This document shows, piece by piece, positions 1-6,975 of a stretch of 10,216 nt of DNA; the first letter of the stretch is position 1; each line of letters starts with the position of its first letter. Below the pieces are notes generated by a model. That model did no database searches and was not told the origin of the DNA. It saw only the letters and a list, made by a program, of their open reading frames with translations. The stretch is from the NCBI GenBank assembly GCA_040508085.1, contig JBEVNO010000140.1, positions 1 through 10,216 of the forward strand, in the 5' to 3' direction. This stretch comes from ZC4RG30 sp040508085. Lineage in GTDB: Bacteria > Pseudomonadota > Gammaproteobacteria > Steroidobacterales > Steroidobacteraceae. A program made the position numbers and the translations under genes.

Positions 1-1
1 G

Positions 2-1723
2 CGCATCGGCCGCGCCAACTTCCCGCTGCCCTTCGGCGCGCTGCCGGCCAGCATGGTGGTGCGGCTGGCGCCGTTCTCGCGCGATACCCTGCAGCACTTC
101 ATCTACCTGGAGCGGCCGTCGTGCTCGTCCGAGCCGGATGGCGGGGGCTACACGCCGCCGCGGGATTTCACGCGCGGCATCGGCACCGCCTGGCACACGC
201 CCATGGGCGAGGATTACGCCACCGTCGGCGTGTTCTATGAATCGCTGAAGAACAAGATCAGCCAGTTCGTGGCCGAGCAGGGCGAGGCCGCGGCCTTCTG
301 CGGTGACCCGGCCCTGCAGATCTCCGGCAGCGACTACGGCCTCATGCATGCGCGCCGCGTGATCTGCGCGAAGACGGCGCTGCAGGCCTTCGATCACATC
401 GTCGCCGAAGGCGAGGGCGCCTCGGACGAGAGCACGGATTCGCATTTCTGCCGCTTCATCAGCGTGCGCAAGGGGCTGGATGCGCTGGAGCAGGCAGACC
501 CTGGGTTCGTGCCGGCGCATCCCGCCGCCACCAATCCGGTGTTGCGCGTGCCGCCCGAACCGGCGGGGCGCGTGTGGCTGGAGGATGCGCAGGCGGTGGC
601 GACGGTGGATCTGGCCAATGCCGCCTATGGGTTGATGCTGCGTGCGCTGGCCTATGCCTTCGCGGTGCCGGATACCGACACGCGCAAGGCCTCGATGCTG
701 CGGCTGGCCATCGGCCTGATGCGGGGCATGTCGCCGCTGGGTGAGGCGGCGTCGCGGCTGCCGGCCGGGCCTTCGAACCCCGGCTGCAATGCGGGGGTGT
801 CGTTCACCACGCTGCGGGATTCTTCCGCGCTGCCGCCGGGAGCCGGCGCGGACCGCCTGATCAGCGAGCGGCTGCGCGAGTTCGCGCAGGGTGCGGCCGA
901 CATGGCGCAGCTCAGCCCGCGGCATGCGCAGGCGGCGGCGCAGTTTGCTTCGCTGGCGAAGACCTTTGCCGGTGGGCCGGTGGAAGCTGCGTCATCGGCG
1001 GCGGCCAACGGCTCCGGCGCCACGCCCGCCACCGCCGAGACCGCGGCGGCGGCTGCCGCGGCGCCCGCCCCGCAGCCACCCGCGATGGAGATCGTCCCGG
1101 GCAAGGACATCGAGATCCATTACCAGGGCGTGCGCTGCATCCACTCGCGCTTCTGCGTCACCGGCGCGCCCACGGTGTTCCTCGCCAATGTGCAGGGCCC
1201 GTGGATCCATCCGGACACCATGCCGGTGGAGCGCCTGGTGGATATCGCGCACGCCTGCCCATCGGGCGCGATCGCCTACCGCCGCCTCGACGGCCAGCCG
1301 GATGAAGCTTCGCCGCCGGTGAACCTGGTGTCGGTGCGCGAAGCGGGCCCGCTGGCCGTGCGCGGCGACATCACGCTGGCCGGCCAGCCCGCCGGCAAGC
1401 GCCTGACGCTGTGCCGCTGCGGCGCTTCCTCGCACAAGCCCTATTGCGATGGCTCGCACCACAACGTGGAGTTCACCGCCAGCGGCGAGCCGAAGACCAC
1501 CGACAACACCGCCATGCTGCCGGTGCGCGACGGGCCCCTGCGCATCGACCCCGAACGCAACGGCCCGCTGCAGTTCACCGGCAATCTCGAGATGATCTCC
1601 GGCACCGGCCGCATGGTCACCCGCGTCACGGCCACGCGGCTGTGCCGTTGCGGCGGCAGCTCCAACAAGCCCTTCTGCGACGGCACGCACCAGCGCATCG
1701 GCTTTCAGGCGGACGGAGCCTGA
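2..1723 (+). CDS. Ferritin-like / 4Fe-4S / double CDGSH iron protein (5' partial)
   Basis: The reading frame is open from the first bases. The residues before the first ATG (position 53) already look like family sequence, so the gene starts upstream and the ATG at 53 is internal. Domains in order: the C-terminal part of a VioB-type ferritin-like domain (about 2-920), with a GEG segment at 407-418 and a Ser-His-Phe at 440-448; an Ala/Pro-rich linker (about 985-1080); a divergent 4Fe-4S mono-cluster domain (about 1105-1295) with Cys codons at 1136, 1154 and 1256, the last in a CPSGA motif; and two CDGSH [2Fe-2S] motifs of form CxCx2Sx3PxCDG(S/T)H. The first CDGSH has Cys at 1412, 1418, 1445 and His at 1457. 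The second has Cys at 1643, 1649, 1676 and His at 1688. All Cys3His ligands are intact in both. CDGSH clusters are typically redox-active and can be transferred, so an iron or redox role is likely. The substrate is unknown: VioB relatives act on indole imines, but nothing here indicates violacein-type synthesis. The protein is probably cytoplasmic. The antiporter gene follows after 9 bases. Confidence 0.88.
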   Translation, partial: RIGRANFPLPFGALPASMVVRLAPFSRDTLQHFIYLERPSCSSEPDGGGYTPPRDFTRGIGTAWHTPMGEDYATVGVFYESLKNKISQFVAEQGEAAAFCGDPALQISGSDYGLMHARRVICAKTALQAFDHIVAEGEGASDESTDSHFCRFISVRKGLDALEQADPGFVPAHPAATNPVLRVPPEPAGRVWLEDAQAVATVDLANAAYGLMLRALAYAFAVPDTDTRKASMLRLAIGLMRGMSPLGEAASRLPAGPSNPGCNAGVSFTTLRDSSALPPGAGADRLISERLREFAQGAADMAQLSPRHAQAAAQFASLAKTFAGGPVEAASSAAANGSGATPATAETAAAAAAAPAPQPPAMEIVPGKDIEIHYQGVRCIHSRFCVTGAPTVFLANVQGPWIHPDTMPVERLVDIAHACPSGAIAYRRLDGQPDEASPPVNLVSVREAGPLAVRGDITLAGQPAGKRLTLCRCGASSHKPYCDGSHHNVEFTASGEPKTTDNTAMLPVRDGPLRIDPERNGPLQFTGNLEMISGTGRMVTRVTATRLCRCGGSSNKPFCDGTHQRIGFQADGA

Positions 1724-1732
1724 CCCGGCCGC

Positions 1733-3565
1733 ATGTCGCCGCCTGAATCCGTCCGCAACCTGGATCGCCCGGTGGACGCCGCCGTGGACCACGGCCTGGG
1801 CGCGCCCGATGCCCACCTGACACTGGTCGAATACGGCAGCTATGCCTGCCCGCGCTGCCGCACCGCCAACGCCGAGATCGCGCAGCTGCGCGACCGCTTC
1901 ACCGAACGCCTGCGCTATGTGTTCCGCCAGCGCCCGCTGGAGCACAACGAGCTGGCGCGGCGCGCCGCGGAACTGGCCGAGTGCGCCCGCGACGACGAGG
2001 AGTTCTGGAAGGTCCATGAACTGCTGATGAGCCGTTCGGCCAACCTCACCGAGGAGGATCTGCGCGCCGTCGAGAAGGAGCTGCGGCTCGCTACGCTGGA
2101 TTCGGAGGAAGAGGAGGCGCGCCGCCGCGCGGCCGCCGCGCGTGTCGATCGTGACGTGCACAGCGCGCATGCCAGCGGCGTCACCTTCACGCCCACCTTC
2201 TTCATCAATGGCCGCCGCTATGACGGCGCCTGGGATTCCTTCTCGCTCACCGAAGCGCTGCTGGGCACGCTCGGCCACCGCGTGCACTCCGCCGCCATCG
2301 GCTTCGGCAACTGGGCGCCATCCTCGGCACTGCTGCTGGGGCTGGTCACGCTGCTGGCATTGCTGGTCAGCAACAGTGTCTGGGGGCCGGGCTTCGAGCA
2401 TTTCTGGCATCTGCGCTTCGCGGTGGACTTCGCTGGCTACGGTCTGTCGCTGCCGCTGCTCGAGTGGATCAACGACGGCCTGCTCACCTTCTTCTTCCTG
2501 ACAGTGGGGCTGGAAGTGAAGCGCGAGTTCACCGTCGGGCGCCTTGCCAGGCCGAAGCTCGCGGCGCTGCCCATCGCGGCGGCGCTGGGTGGGCTGCTCG
2601 TCCCCGCGCTGCTGTATCTGGCCATCGCCCCGGCGGGCCCGTGGACCAAGGGTGCGGGCGTGCCCATGCCCACCGACACCGCCTTTGCCGTGGCGCTGGT
2701 GGTGATGCTGGGCGCACGCGTGCCCGTTGCACTGCGCGTGTTCCTCACCGCCGCTTCCATCGTCGATGACATCGGCACCATCGGCGTGGTGGCGGTGTTC
2801 TATTCCACCGGGCTGAATATCGCAGCGCTGGCGGTGGCGGCGCTGGTGGTGCTGCTGCTCATCCTGCTGAACCGCTCCGGCATCTACCGCGCCTGGCCCT
2901 ATGCCGTACTCGGCGCGATGCTGTGGATTGCCCTGCACCAGGGTGGAGTGCACGCCACGCTGGCCGGCGTGCTGCTGGCGCTGTTCATTCCCACGCGCCC
3001 GCCGCCCAACCTGAATGCCCTGCTGGCGCAGGCCGAGGCCGCCATCGCCGGCGAGACCCAGCGCCATGGCAGCGTGCTGGGGCACGGCCCCTCGCAGCGC
3101 GCCATCGATGCCATCGACGCCATCCATGACCGCATCGAATCCCCCGCCGACCGGCTGCTGCGCATCGTGCTGCCCTGGTCGAGCTATGTGGTGCTGCCGC
3201 TGTTTGCGCTGGCGAACGCGGGTCTCGTCATCAGCGGCAGCCTGTTTGACGGGCGCGGCCTGCTGGCGGTGGCCATCGCGGTGGGGCTGATCATCGGCAA
3301 GCCACTGGGTTTCGTGCTGGCCTCGTTCCTGGTGATCCGCACGGGCCTGGCGGAGAAGCCGCGCGAATTCACGCTGCAGCAGGTGCTGGGCGCCGGCGCG
3401 CTGGCCGGCATCGGCTTCACGATGTCGCTGTTCATCGCGGGCCGCTCGTTCCCGGATGCGCAGGATTTCGCCGCCGCCAAGGCCGCGGTGTTCGCTGCCT
3501 CGGCGGTCTCGGCGCTGCTGGGATGCGTGCTGCTGGTGGGCGCGGGCCGAACCACAACCAAGTAG
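1733..3565 (+). CDS. nhaA: DsbA-like domain fused to NhaA-type Na+/H+ antiporter
   Basis: The predicted protein has 610 residues, against roughly 390 for E. coli NhaA. Residues about 10-180 form a DsbA/thioredoxin-4-type fold with a CPRC active site (Cys39, Cys42) and a cis-Pro loop TPTFFING (Pro154). No signal peptide precedes it. Residues about 190-605 are NhaA, which exchanges Na+ for protons across the inner membrane, with about 12 hydrophobic segments. Family landmarks are GLEVKREF after the second segment, the PTD motif with Asp315 (E. coli Asp133), VDDIG with Asp345-Asp346 (E. coli Asp163-Asp164, the ion and proton site), GVHATLAG with His407 (E. coli His225 region), GKPLG with Lys523 (E. 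coli Lys300) and AGIGFTMSLF. All key residues are present, so transport is expected to work. A longer loop (about residues 425-470) separates the middle and last segments. The ATG at 1733 lacks a good Shine-Dalgarno: GGAG at 1714-1717 is too far upstream. Coupling to the preceding gene (9-base gap) is likely. The thiol domain may sense or repair redox state, which is inference. Confidence 0.93.
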   Translation: MSPPESVRNLDRPVDAAVDHGLGAPDAHLTLVEYGSYACPRCRTANAEIAQLRDRFTERLRYVFRQRPLEHNELARRAAELAECARDDEEFWKVHELLMSRSANLTEEDLRAVEKELRLATLDSEEEEARRRAAAARVDRDVHSAHASGVTFTPTFFINGRRYDGAWDSFSLTEALLGTLGHRVHSAAIGFGNWAPSSALLLGLVTLLALLVSNSVWGPGFEHFWHLRFAVDFAGYGLSLPLLEWINDGLLTFFFLTVGLEVKREFTVGRLARPKLAALPIAAALGGLLVPALLYLAIAPAGPWTKGAGVPMPTDTAFAVALVVMLGARVPVALRVFLTAASIVDDIGTIGVVAVFYSTGLNIAALAVAALVVLLLILLNRSGIYRAWPYAVLGAMLWIALHQGGVHATLAGVLLALFIPTRPPPNLNALLAQAEAAIAGETQRHGSVLGHGPSQRAIDAIDAIHDRIESPADRLLRIVLPWSSYVVLPLFALANAGLVISGSLFDGRGLLAVAIAVGLIIGKPLGFVLASFLVIRTGLAEKPREFTLQQVLGAGALAGIGFTMSLFIAGRSFPDAQDFAAAKAAVFAASAVSALLGCVLLVGAGRTTTK

Positions 3566-3573
3566 GCCGGGGC

Positions 3574-3610
3574 AAAAAAAAAGGCCCGGGCAGCTCACGC
3601 CGCCCGGGCC
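3574..3610 (-). terminator. Rho-independent terminator of the catalase unit
   Basis: A perfect 9-bp stem, GGCCCGGGC (3583-3591) and GCCCGGGCC (3602-3610), encloses a 10-base loop. On the minus strand the hairpin is followed by nine T (A run at 3574-3582 on the plus strand), and the catalase stop codon lies 16 bases before the stem. On the plus strand no T-run follows, so it should end antiporter transcripts only weakly, if at all. Confidence 0.85.
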
Positions 3611-3625
3611 CTCGCTTCCAGCCGG

Positions 3626-6076
3626 TTACACGCCCGGCGGATCCATCGCGCGTTCAAAGGCCCGGTGGCCTTCCAGCGCAGCCACGAACTGCTGCAACGC
3701 CTCGGCAGGCGCGTCCAGCTCGCGGTCGATGATCAGGCCCGGATCATCCTCGCCAGTAGGCAGCTTCGACGGCACGCCGGCGTTCTCCACCAGATCCGCG
3801 CCGCTGCCCAGCACCAGGATGGGCTTGCAGTGACGGTACTGGTCCTTGATGTATTCCAGCGCATTGCCGACATTGCCCAGCGTCTCGGTGGCCGCATGGC
3901 CATCCGGCACCACCAGCGCATCGAACAGCACCGAAGGCATGGCCTCCATCGTTACTTCGACGGGAATCTCCCCGCCATCCGCACCCAGCACATTGCCGAG
4001 CCGCACGCCCACATAGCGCGGCACCGCGCCCAACGCCACCAGGTTGCTGTGGATATTGGCCACGGACTGCGCATCCACACCATCGGCAACCATGATCGCC
4101 ACGCGGCGGGTCCGGATGCCGAACTCGCCCGGATGCGCGAACAGCGACAGGGCCGCCGACTGCGTCACCTCCGGCTCCGGCTCCACGGCGATGGTGGGCA
4201 GCGGGGCCGGCACTTCCATCATGCCCAGGTCCTTGGCCAGCGCCTCGGCCAGGCCCGCATCCACGTTGGCCAGCAGCGCCACCACGCGCTCACGCACTGC
4301 CGGCGTCTGCACGCGCGTCAGCTCGAAGCGGAAGGCACGCAGGATGTGCGCCTGCTCCACCGGGGTCTGGCTGTTGTAGAACAGCCGCGCCTGCAGGTAG
4401 TGCTCGGCGAACTTCTCCGGCTTGCCGCGCACCTTGTCGTCAGCGATCGGCTGCGGGAAGCTGCGGAAGCCGGCCGCACCGGCCTGGAACGGGCAACCGC
4501 CACCCAGGGAGTTCGGCTCATAGCTCACGCGGCCACGATTGATCGCCTGGCGGTGCATGCCATCGCGCTGGTTGTTGTGCACCTGGGCCACCGACGCGTT
4601 GATCGGGATCTCGTGGAAGTTGGGACCACCCAGGCGGCTGATCTGCGTATCCACATAGGAATGGATGCGGCCCGCCAGCAGCGGGTCGTTGGTGAAGTCC
4701 AGACCCGGCACGATATGCGCAGTGCAGAAGGCCACCTGCTCGGTCTCGGCGAAGAAATTGTCGGGGTTGCGGTTCAGCACCATGCGGCCGATGGGCTTCA
4801 CCGGCACCAGCTCTTCCGGAATCAGCTTGGTGGCATCGAGCACGTCGAAGCTGAATTTGTCGGCGTCCTCTTCCGAGAACAGCTGCACGCCCAGCGCCCA
4901 GTCCGGGAACTCGCCGGCCTCGATGGCCTCCCACAGGTCGCGGCGGTGGAAATCGGGGTCCGCGCCGGAGATCTTCACCGCCTCATCCCAGTCGAGCGAA
5001 TAAGTGCCGGCCAGCGGGCGCCAGTGGAACTTCACGAACGTGGATTCACCATGCGCATTGACGAAGCGGAAGGTGTGCACGCCGAAGCCCTGCATCATGC
5101 GGTAGCTGCGCGGCAGGGCGCGGTCCGACATGATCCACATCAGCATGTGTGCGGATTCGGGCATCAGCGAGGCGAAATCCCAGAACGTGTCATGCGCCGT
5201 GGCGGCCTGCGGCATGGCATGGTGCGGTTCGGGCTTGGCGGCGTGGATCAGGTCCGGGAATTTCATCGCATCCTGGATGAAGAACACCGGAATGTTGTTG
5301 CCCACCAGATCCCAGTTGCCTTCATCGGTGTAGAACTTCACCGCGAAACCGCGCACGTCGCGCGCGGTATCCGCAGAGCCGCGCTCGCCGGCCACGGTCG
5401 AGAAGCGCACGAACACCGGCGTCTGCTTGCCCTTCTCCGCGAAGATGGAGGCGGCCGTTACATCCGACAGCGATTCATAAGCCTCGAAGAAGCCGTGCGC
5501 GCCTGAGCCACGCGCGTGCACGATGCGCTCGGGAATGCGCTCATGGTCGAAATGCGTGATCTTCTCGCGGAGGATGAAATCCTCCAGCAACGCCGGGCCG
5601 CGCAGCCCCGCCTTCAGCGAGTTCTGGTTGTCGGCCACCGGCACGCCCAGGTTGGTCGTCAGACGCCGCCCGGTGGAATCCACCCGCACGCGATCCAGCG
5701 GCGCGATCGTCTGGTTCACGCCCGCCACCGGCGTGCCCGCGCCCACCTTCTCGGACGGCACGTCTTCGGTCAGGGTGCTGGCGCCAGCAACCGGGTCACC
5801 TTCCTGGGTCTGGCCCTGCGGCGGGACGGTGGCGGCCTCGCCGTATTCGGCGCGCTTGTTGATGTTGGCCGGCATGCCGGCAGCCAGCGCCTGGGTGGCG
5901 CGCTGCTTGGCCAGCAGCGGGTCGCCGCTGCGCTCCGGGGCATCGTCAACGGCGGGGCCGGCAACGGTGCTGTGCGAGCTGGTCAGGATCGCGGATTCGC
6001 CGCCCGCTGGCGGTGACTCCGCGGCCTTGGAGGGTTTGGAGGACTTGGACGATTTCGAGGATTTCTTGGTAGCCAT
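3626..6076 (-). CDS. katE: Large-subunit catalase, HPII/KatE type
   Basis: The predicted protein has 816 residues, and haem catalases of this kind disproportionate hydrogen peroxide to water and oxygen. A hydrophilic N-terminal extension of about 120 residues begins with Lys/Ser-rich SSK repeats and precedes the catalase core (about 125-630). Core landmarks are distal His187 in RIVHARG, Ser226 in RFSTVAGE, Asn260 in DLVGNN, and the proximal haem ligand Tyr474 with Arg470 in GRIHSYVDTQ. A C-terminal DJ-1/PfpI-like (class I amidotransferase fold) domain (about 655-800) marks the large-subunit clade. Its nucleophile elbow reads VLGSGAD, with Gly757 where active relatives have Cys, so that domain is presumably structural, as in HPII. 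Residue 451 is Cys where E. coli HPII has His392, the residue crosslinked to its haem-ligand Tyr. The start at 6076 follows the ferritin-like stop by 24 bases. Only an A-rich stretch, not a clear Shine-Dalgarno, precedes it, so coupled translation is likely. It ends at the terminator at 3574-3610. Confidence 0.96.
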   Translation of the reverse strand: MATKKSSKSSKSSKPSKAAESPPAGGESAILTSSHSTVAGPAVDDAPERSGDPLLAKQRATQALAAGMPANINKRAEYGEAATVPPQGQTQEGDPVAGASTLTEDVPSEKVGAGTPVAGVNQTIAPLDRVRVDSTGRRLTTNLGVPVADNQNSLKAGLRGPALLEDFILREKITHFDHERIPERIVHARGSGAHGFFEAYESLSDVTAASIFAEKGKQTPVFVRFSTVAGERGSADTARDVRGFAVKFYTDEGNWDLVGNNIPVFFIQDAMKFPDLIHAAKPEPHHAMPQAATAHDTFWDFASLMPESAHMLMWIMSDRALPRSYRMMQGFGVHTFRFVNAHGESTFVKFHWRPLAGTYSLDWDEAVKISGADPDFHRRDLWEAIEAGEFPDWALGVQLFSEEDADKFSFDVLDATKLIPEELVPVKPIGRMVLNRNPDNFFAETEQVAFCTAHIVPGLDFTNDPLLAGRIHSYVDTQISRLGGPNFHEIPINASVAQVHNNQRDGMHRQAINRGRVSYEPNSLGGGCPFQAGAAGFRSFPQPIADDKVRGKPEKFAEHYLQARLFYNSQTPVEQAHILRAFRFELTRVQTPAVRERVVALLANVDAGLAEALAKDLGMMEVPAPLPTIAVEPEPEVTQSAALSLFAHPGEFGIRTRRVAIMVADGVDAQSVANIHSNLVALGAVPRYVGVRLGNVLGADGGEIPVEVTMEAMPSVLFDALVVPDGHAATETLGNVGNALEYIKDQYRHCKPILVLGSGADLVENAGVPSKLPTGEDDPGLIIDRELDAPAEALQQFVAALEGHRAFERAMDPPGV
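6035..6061 (-). repeat. Three tandem 9-bp units encoding SSK in the catalase N-terminus
   Basis: Codons 6-14 of the catalase are three Ser-Ser-Lys units, with similar but not identical 9-base DNA repeats. They form a basic, flexible tail before the catalase core. Such a repeat could vary in copy number between strains by slippage. Confidence 0.7.
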
Positions 6077-6100
6077 GAGTTTGTCTTTTTTGAGTTGGTG

Positions 6101-6727
6101 TTAGCGGGCGGTGAACGGTTCGGTGTCGCCGACGGTGCGCGGCGCGCGCGCACTGGCCTGGGCCTTGGCAGCGCCGATGGCGGTCTTCACCTTCAGCTGT
6201 TCCTCGGGAGGCGGCAGCACCGCATCCAGGCCCAGCGACTCGATCCACAGCTCCCGGCACCAGCCGCGGCTGTGATACAGATGGGAATCTTCCTCATCTT
6301 CGATCTCTTCATAGGCCTCGAGCATCGCCTCGGCGTCATCGCCGCTGCCGTGCTTGGCGCACTGACCGATCAGTTCCCAGTCGGTGTGATCCTTGGTTTC
6401 CGCCAGCACCACGCACTCGCAGGCAACCAGCTGCGCGGCAACCGGGTCGCCCGCTTCCTGCGCCATCTCCATGGCACGCACCAGCGACTGGCCGATGTGG
6501 CGCACCACCTTGCGGCCGGGGGTTTCGGTCTGGGCGTCAAAGCCCAGCTCATCGCAAAGCGTCTCCAGCACTTTCACGTGGTGCTTGGTCTCGGCGAGAT
6601 ATTTCTGCCATTCCTTGGCCAGCTCCGGATGGACCGCACATTCCACCGCGGTTTCATAGATCTGTACTCCGCCGATCTCGGCTTCTAGCGACTGCAGCAG
6701 CAGTTCCTGGACCTGGGACGAATTCAT
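6101..6727 (-). CDS. Ferritin-like four-helix-bundle protein upstream of katE
   Basis: The predicted protein has 208 residues. I recognise a ferritin/rubrerythrin-like helix pattern but no named protein. Putative di-metal ligands fall in the expected order: Glu17 in helix A, Glu46-x2-His49 in helix B, Glu104 or Glu110 in helix C, and Glu146-x2-His149 in helix D. A di-iron site is therefore plausible. The acidic stretch before helix D (about 137-147) and the Cys residues at 30, 58, 103, 105, 123 and 157 are notable. The last 40 residues are Ala/Lys-rich and probably disordered. No signal peptide is seen, so it should be cytoplasmic. The start is well supported by GAGGA (6734-6738 on the plus strand) six bases before the ATG. 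It is the first gene of a unit with the catalase. Iron binding or di-iron peroxide chemistry beside a catalase would make sense, since sequestering Fe(II) and removing peroxide both limit Fenton chemistry. That role is inferred. Confidence 0.82.
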   Translation of the reverse strand: MNSSQVQELLLQSLEAEIGGVQIYETAVECAVHPELAKEWQKYLAETKHHVKVLETLCDELGFDAQTETPGRKVVRHIGQSLVRAMEMAQEAGDPVAAQLVACECVVLAETKDHTDWELIGQCAKHGSGDDAEAMLEAYEEIEDEEDSHLYHSRGWCRELWIESLGLDAVLPPPEEQLKVKTAIGAAKAQASARAPRTVGDTEPFTAR

Positions 6728-6733
6728 AACGAT

Positions 6734-6738
6734 TCCTC
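6734..6738 (-). promoter_or_regulatory. Shine-Dalgarno of the ferritin-like gene
   Basis: GAGGA on the minus strand lies six bases before the ATG ending at 6727. It fixes that start and contrasts with the weak A-rich leader of the downstream catalase gene. Confidence 0.75.
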
Positions 6739-6847
6739 GTGCGCTAGCAAAAGCGACAGTATTCTTGGGAACGGATTGATGGAGGCTTCACAAGCGCGAA
6801 GCGTGCGCGGAGATTCCGCCTTATGTCCGGCCGGCGATACGACCGGT

Positions 6848-6861
6848 GTGCGGTACCGCAC
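6848..6861. promoter_or_regulatory. Perfect 14-bp palindrome
   Basis: GTGCGGTACCGCAC is fully self-complementary with no spacer, and the flanking bases do not extend the symmetry. It lies about 120 bases before the ferritin-like start. A dimeric regulator site is possible. It could also be chance in GC-rich DNA, but a perfect 14-mer in intergenic sequence is notable. Confidence 0.45.
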
Positions 6862-6867
6862 GTAGTC

Positions 6868-6901
6868 AGGTTCCTACCTCAATTGAGGTCTTAACCTAGG
6901 T
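6868..6901. promoter_or_regulatory. Array of five alternating AGGT/ACCT half-sites
   Basis: Half-sites are AGGT 6868-6871, ACCT 6876-6879, AGGT 6886-6889, ACCT 6894-6897 and AGGT 6898-6901. They form two AGGT-N4-ACCT dyads spaced exactly 18 bp apart. The overlapping central palindrome ACCTCAATTGAGGT (6876-6889) and AACCTAGGTT (6893-6902) are both perfect. A degenerate third repeat (TGGTCTTCCTCC) begins at 6904, again 18 bp on. This looks like a cooperative operator. The CCTCAA/TTGAGG arms match the outer arms of the E. coli SoxR site, but the six central bases of that site are missing, so a SoxR assignment is not supported. Confidence 0.55.
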
Positions 6902-6975
6902 TGTGGTCTTCCTCCGACAATATCTCCGATCTGACGCTCGATATACGCGCGCCGCGCTTACCGCTAGCCTGATGT

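Noticed and set aside
53..55. The ATG at 53 as the true start of the first gene.
   Set aside because: The frame is open upstream to the window edge and those residues fit the ferritin-like family, whose N-terminal helices should lie before this point.
992..3598. An 868-codon open frame on the minus strand opposite the iron protein and antiporter genes.
   Set aside because: It is a codon-bias shadow in GC-rich DNA. Its translation is rich in Gln, His, Arg and Gly with no domain pattern, while the plus strand encodes clear conserved motifs throughout.
3665..5506. A 613-codon open frame on the plus strand opposite the catalase gene.
   Set aside because: The minus strand encodes an intact catalase over the same bases. 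The plus-strand translation is low-complexity His/Arg/Gln/Leu-rich sequence with no recognisable fold.
6876..6889. A SoxR-type operator.
   Set aside because: The arms agree, but SoxR sites have six more central bases, and no promoter with the long spacer used by MerR-family activators is evident.
6742..6968. GCTAGC-containing repeats near both ends of the intergenic region (around 6743 and 6963), considered as possible element ends.
   Set aside because: Only about seven bases are shared, there is no transposase and no target duplication. This is expected by chance.
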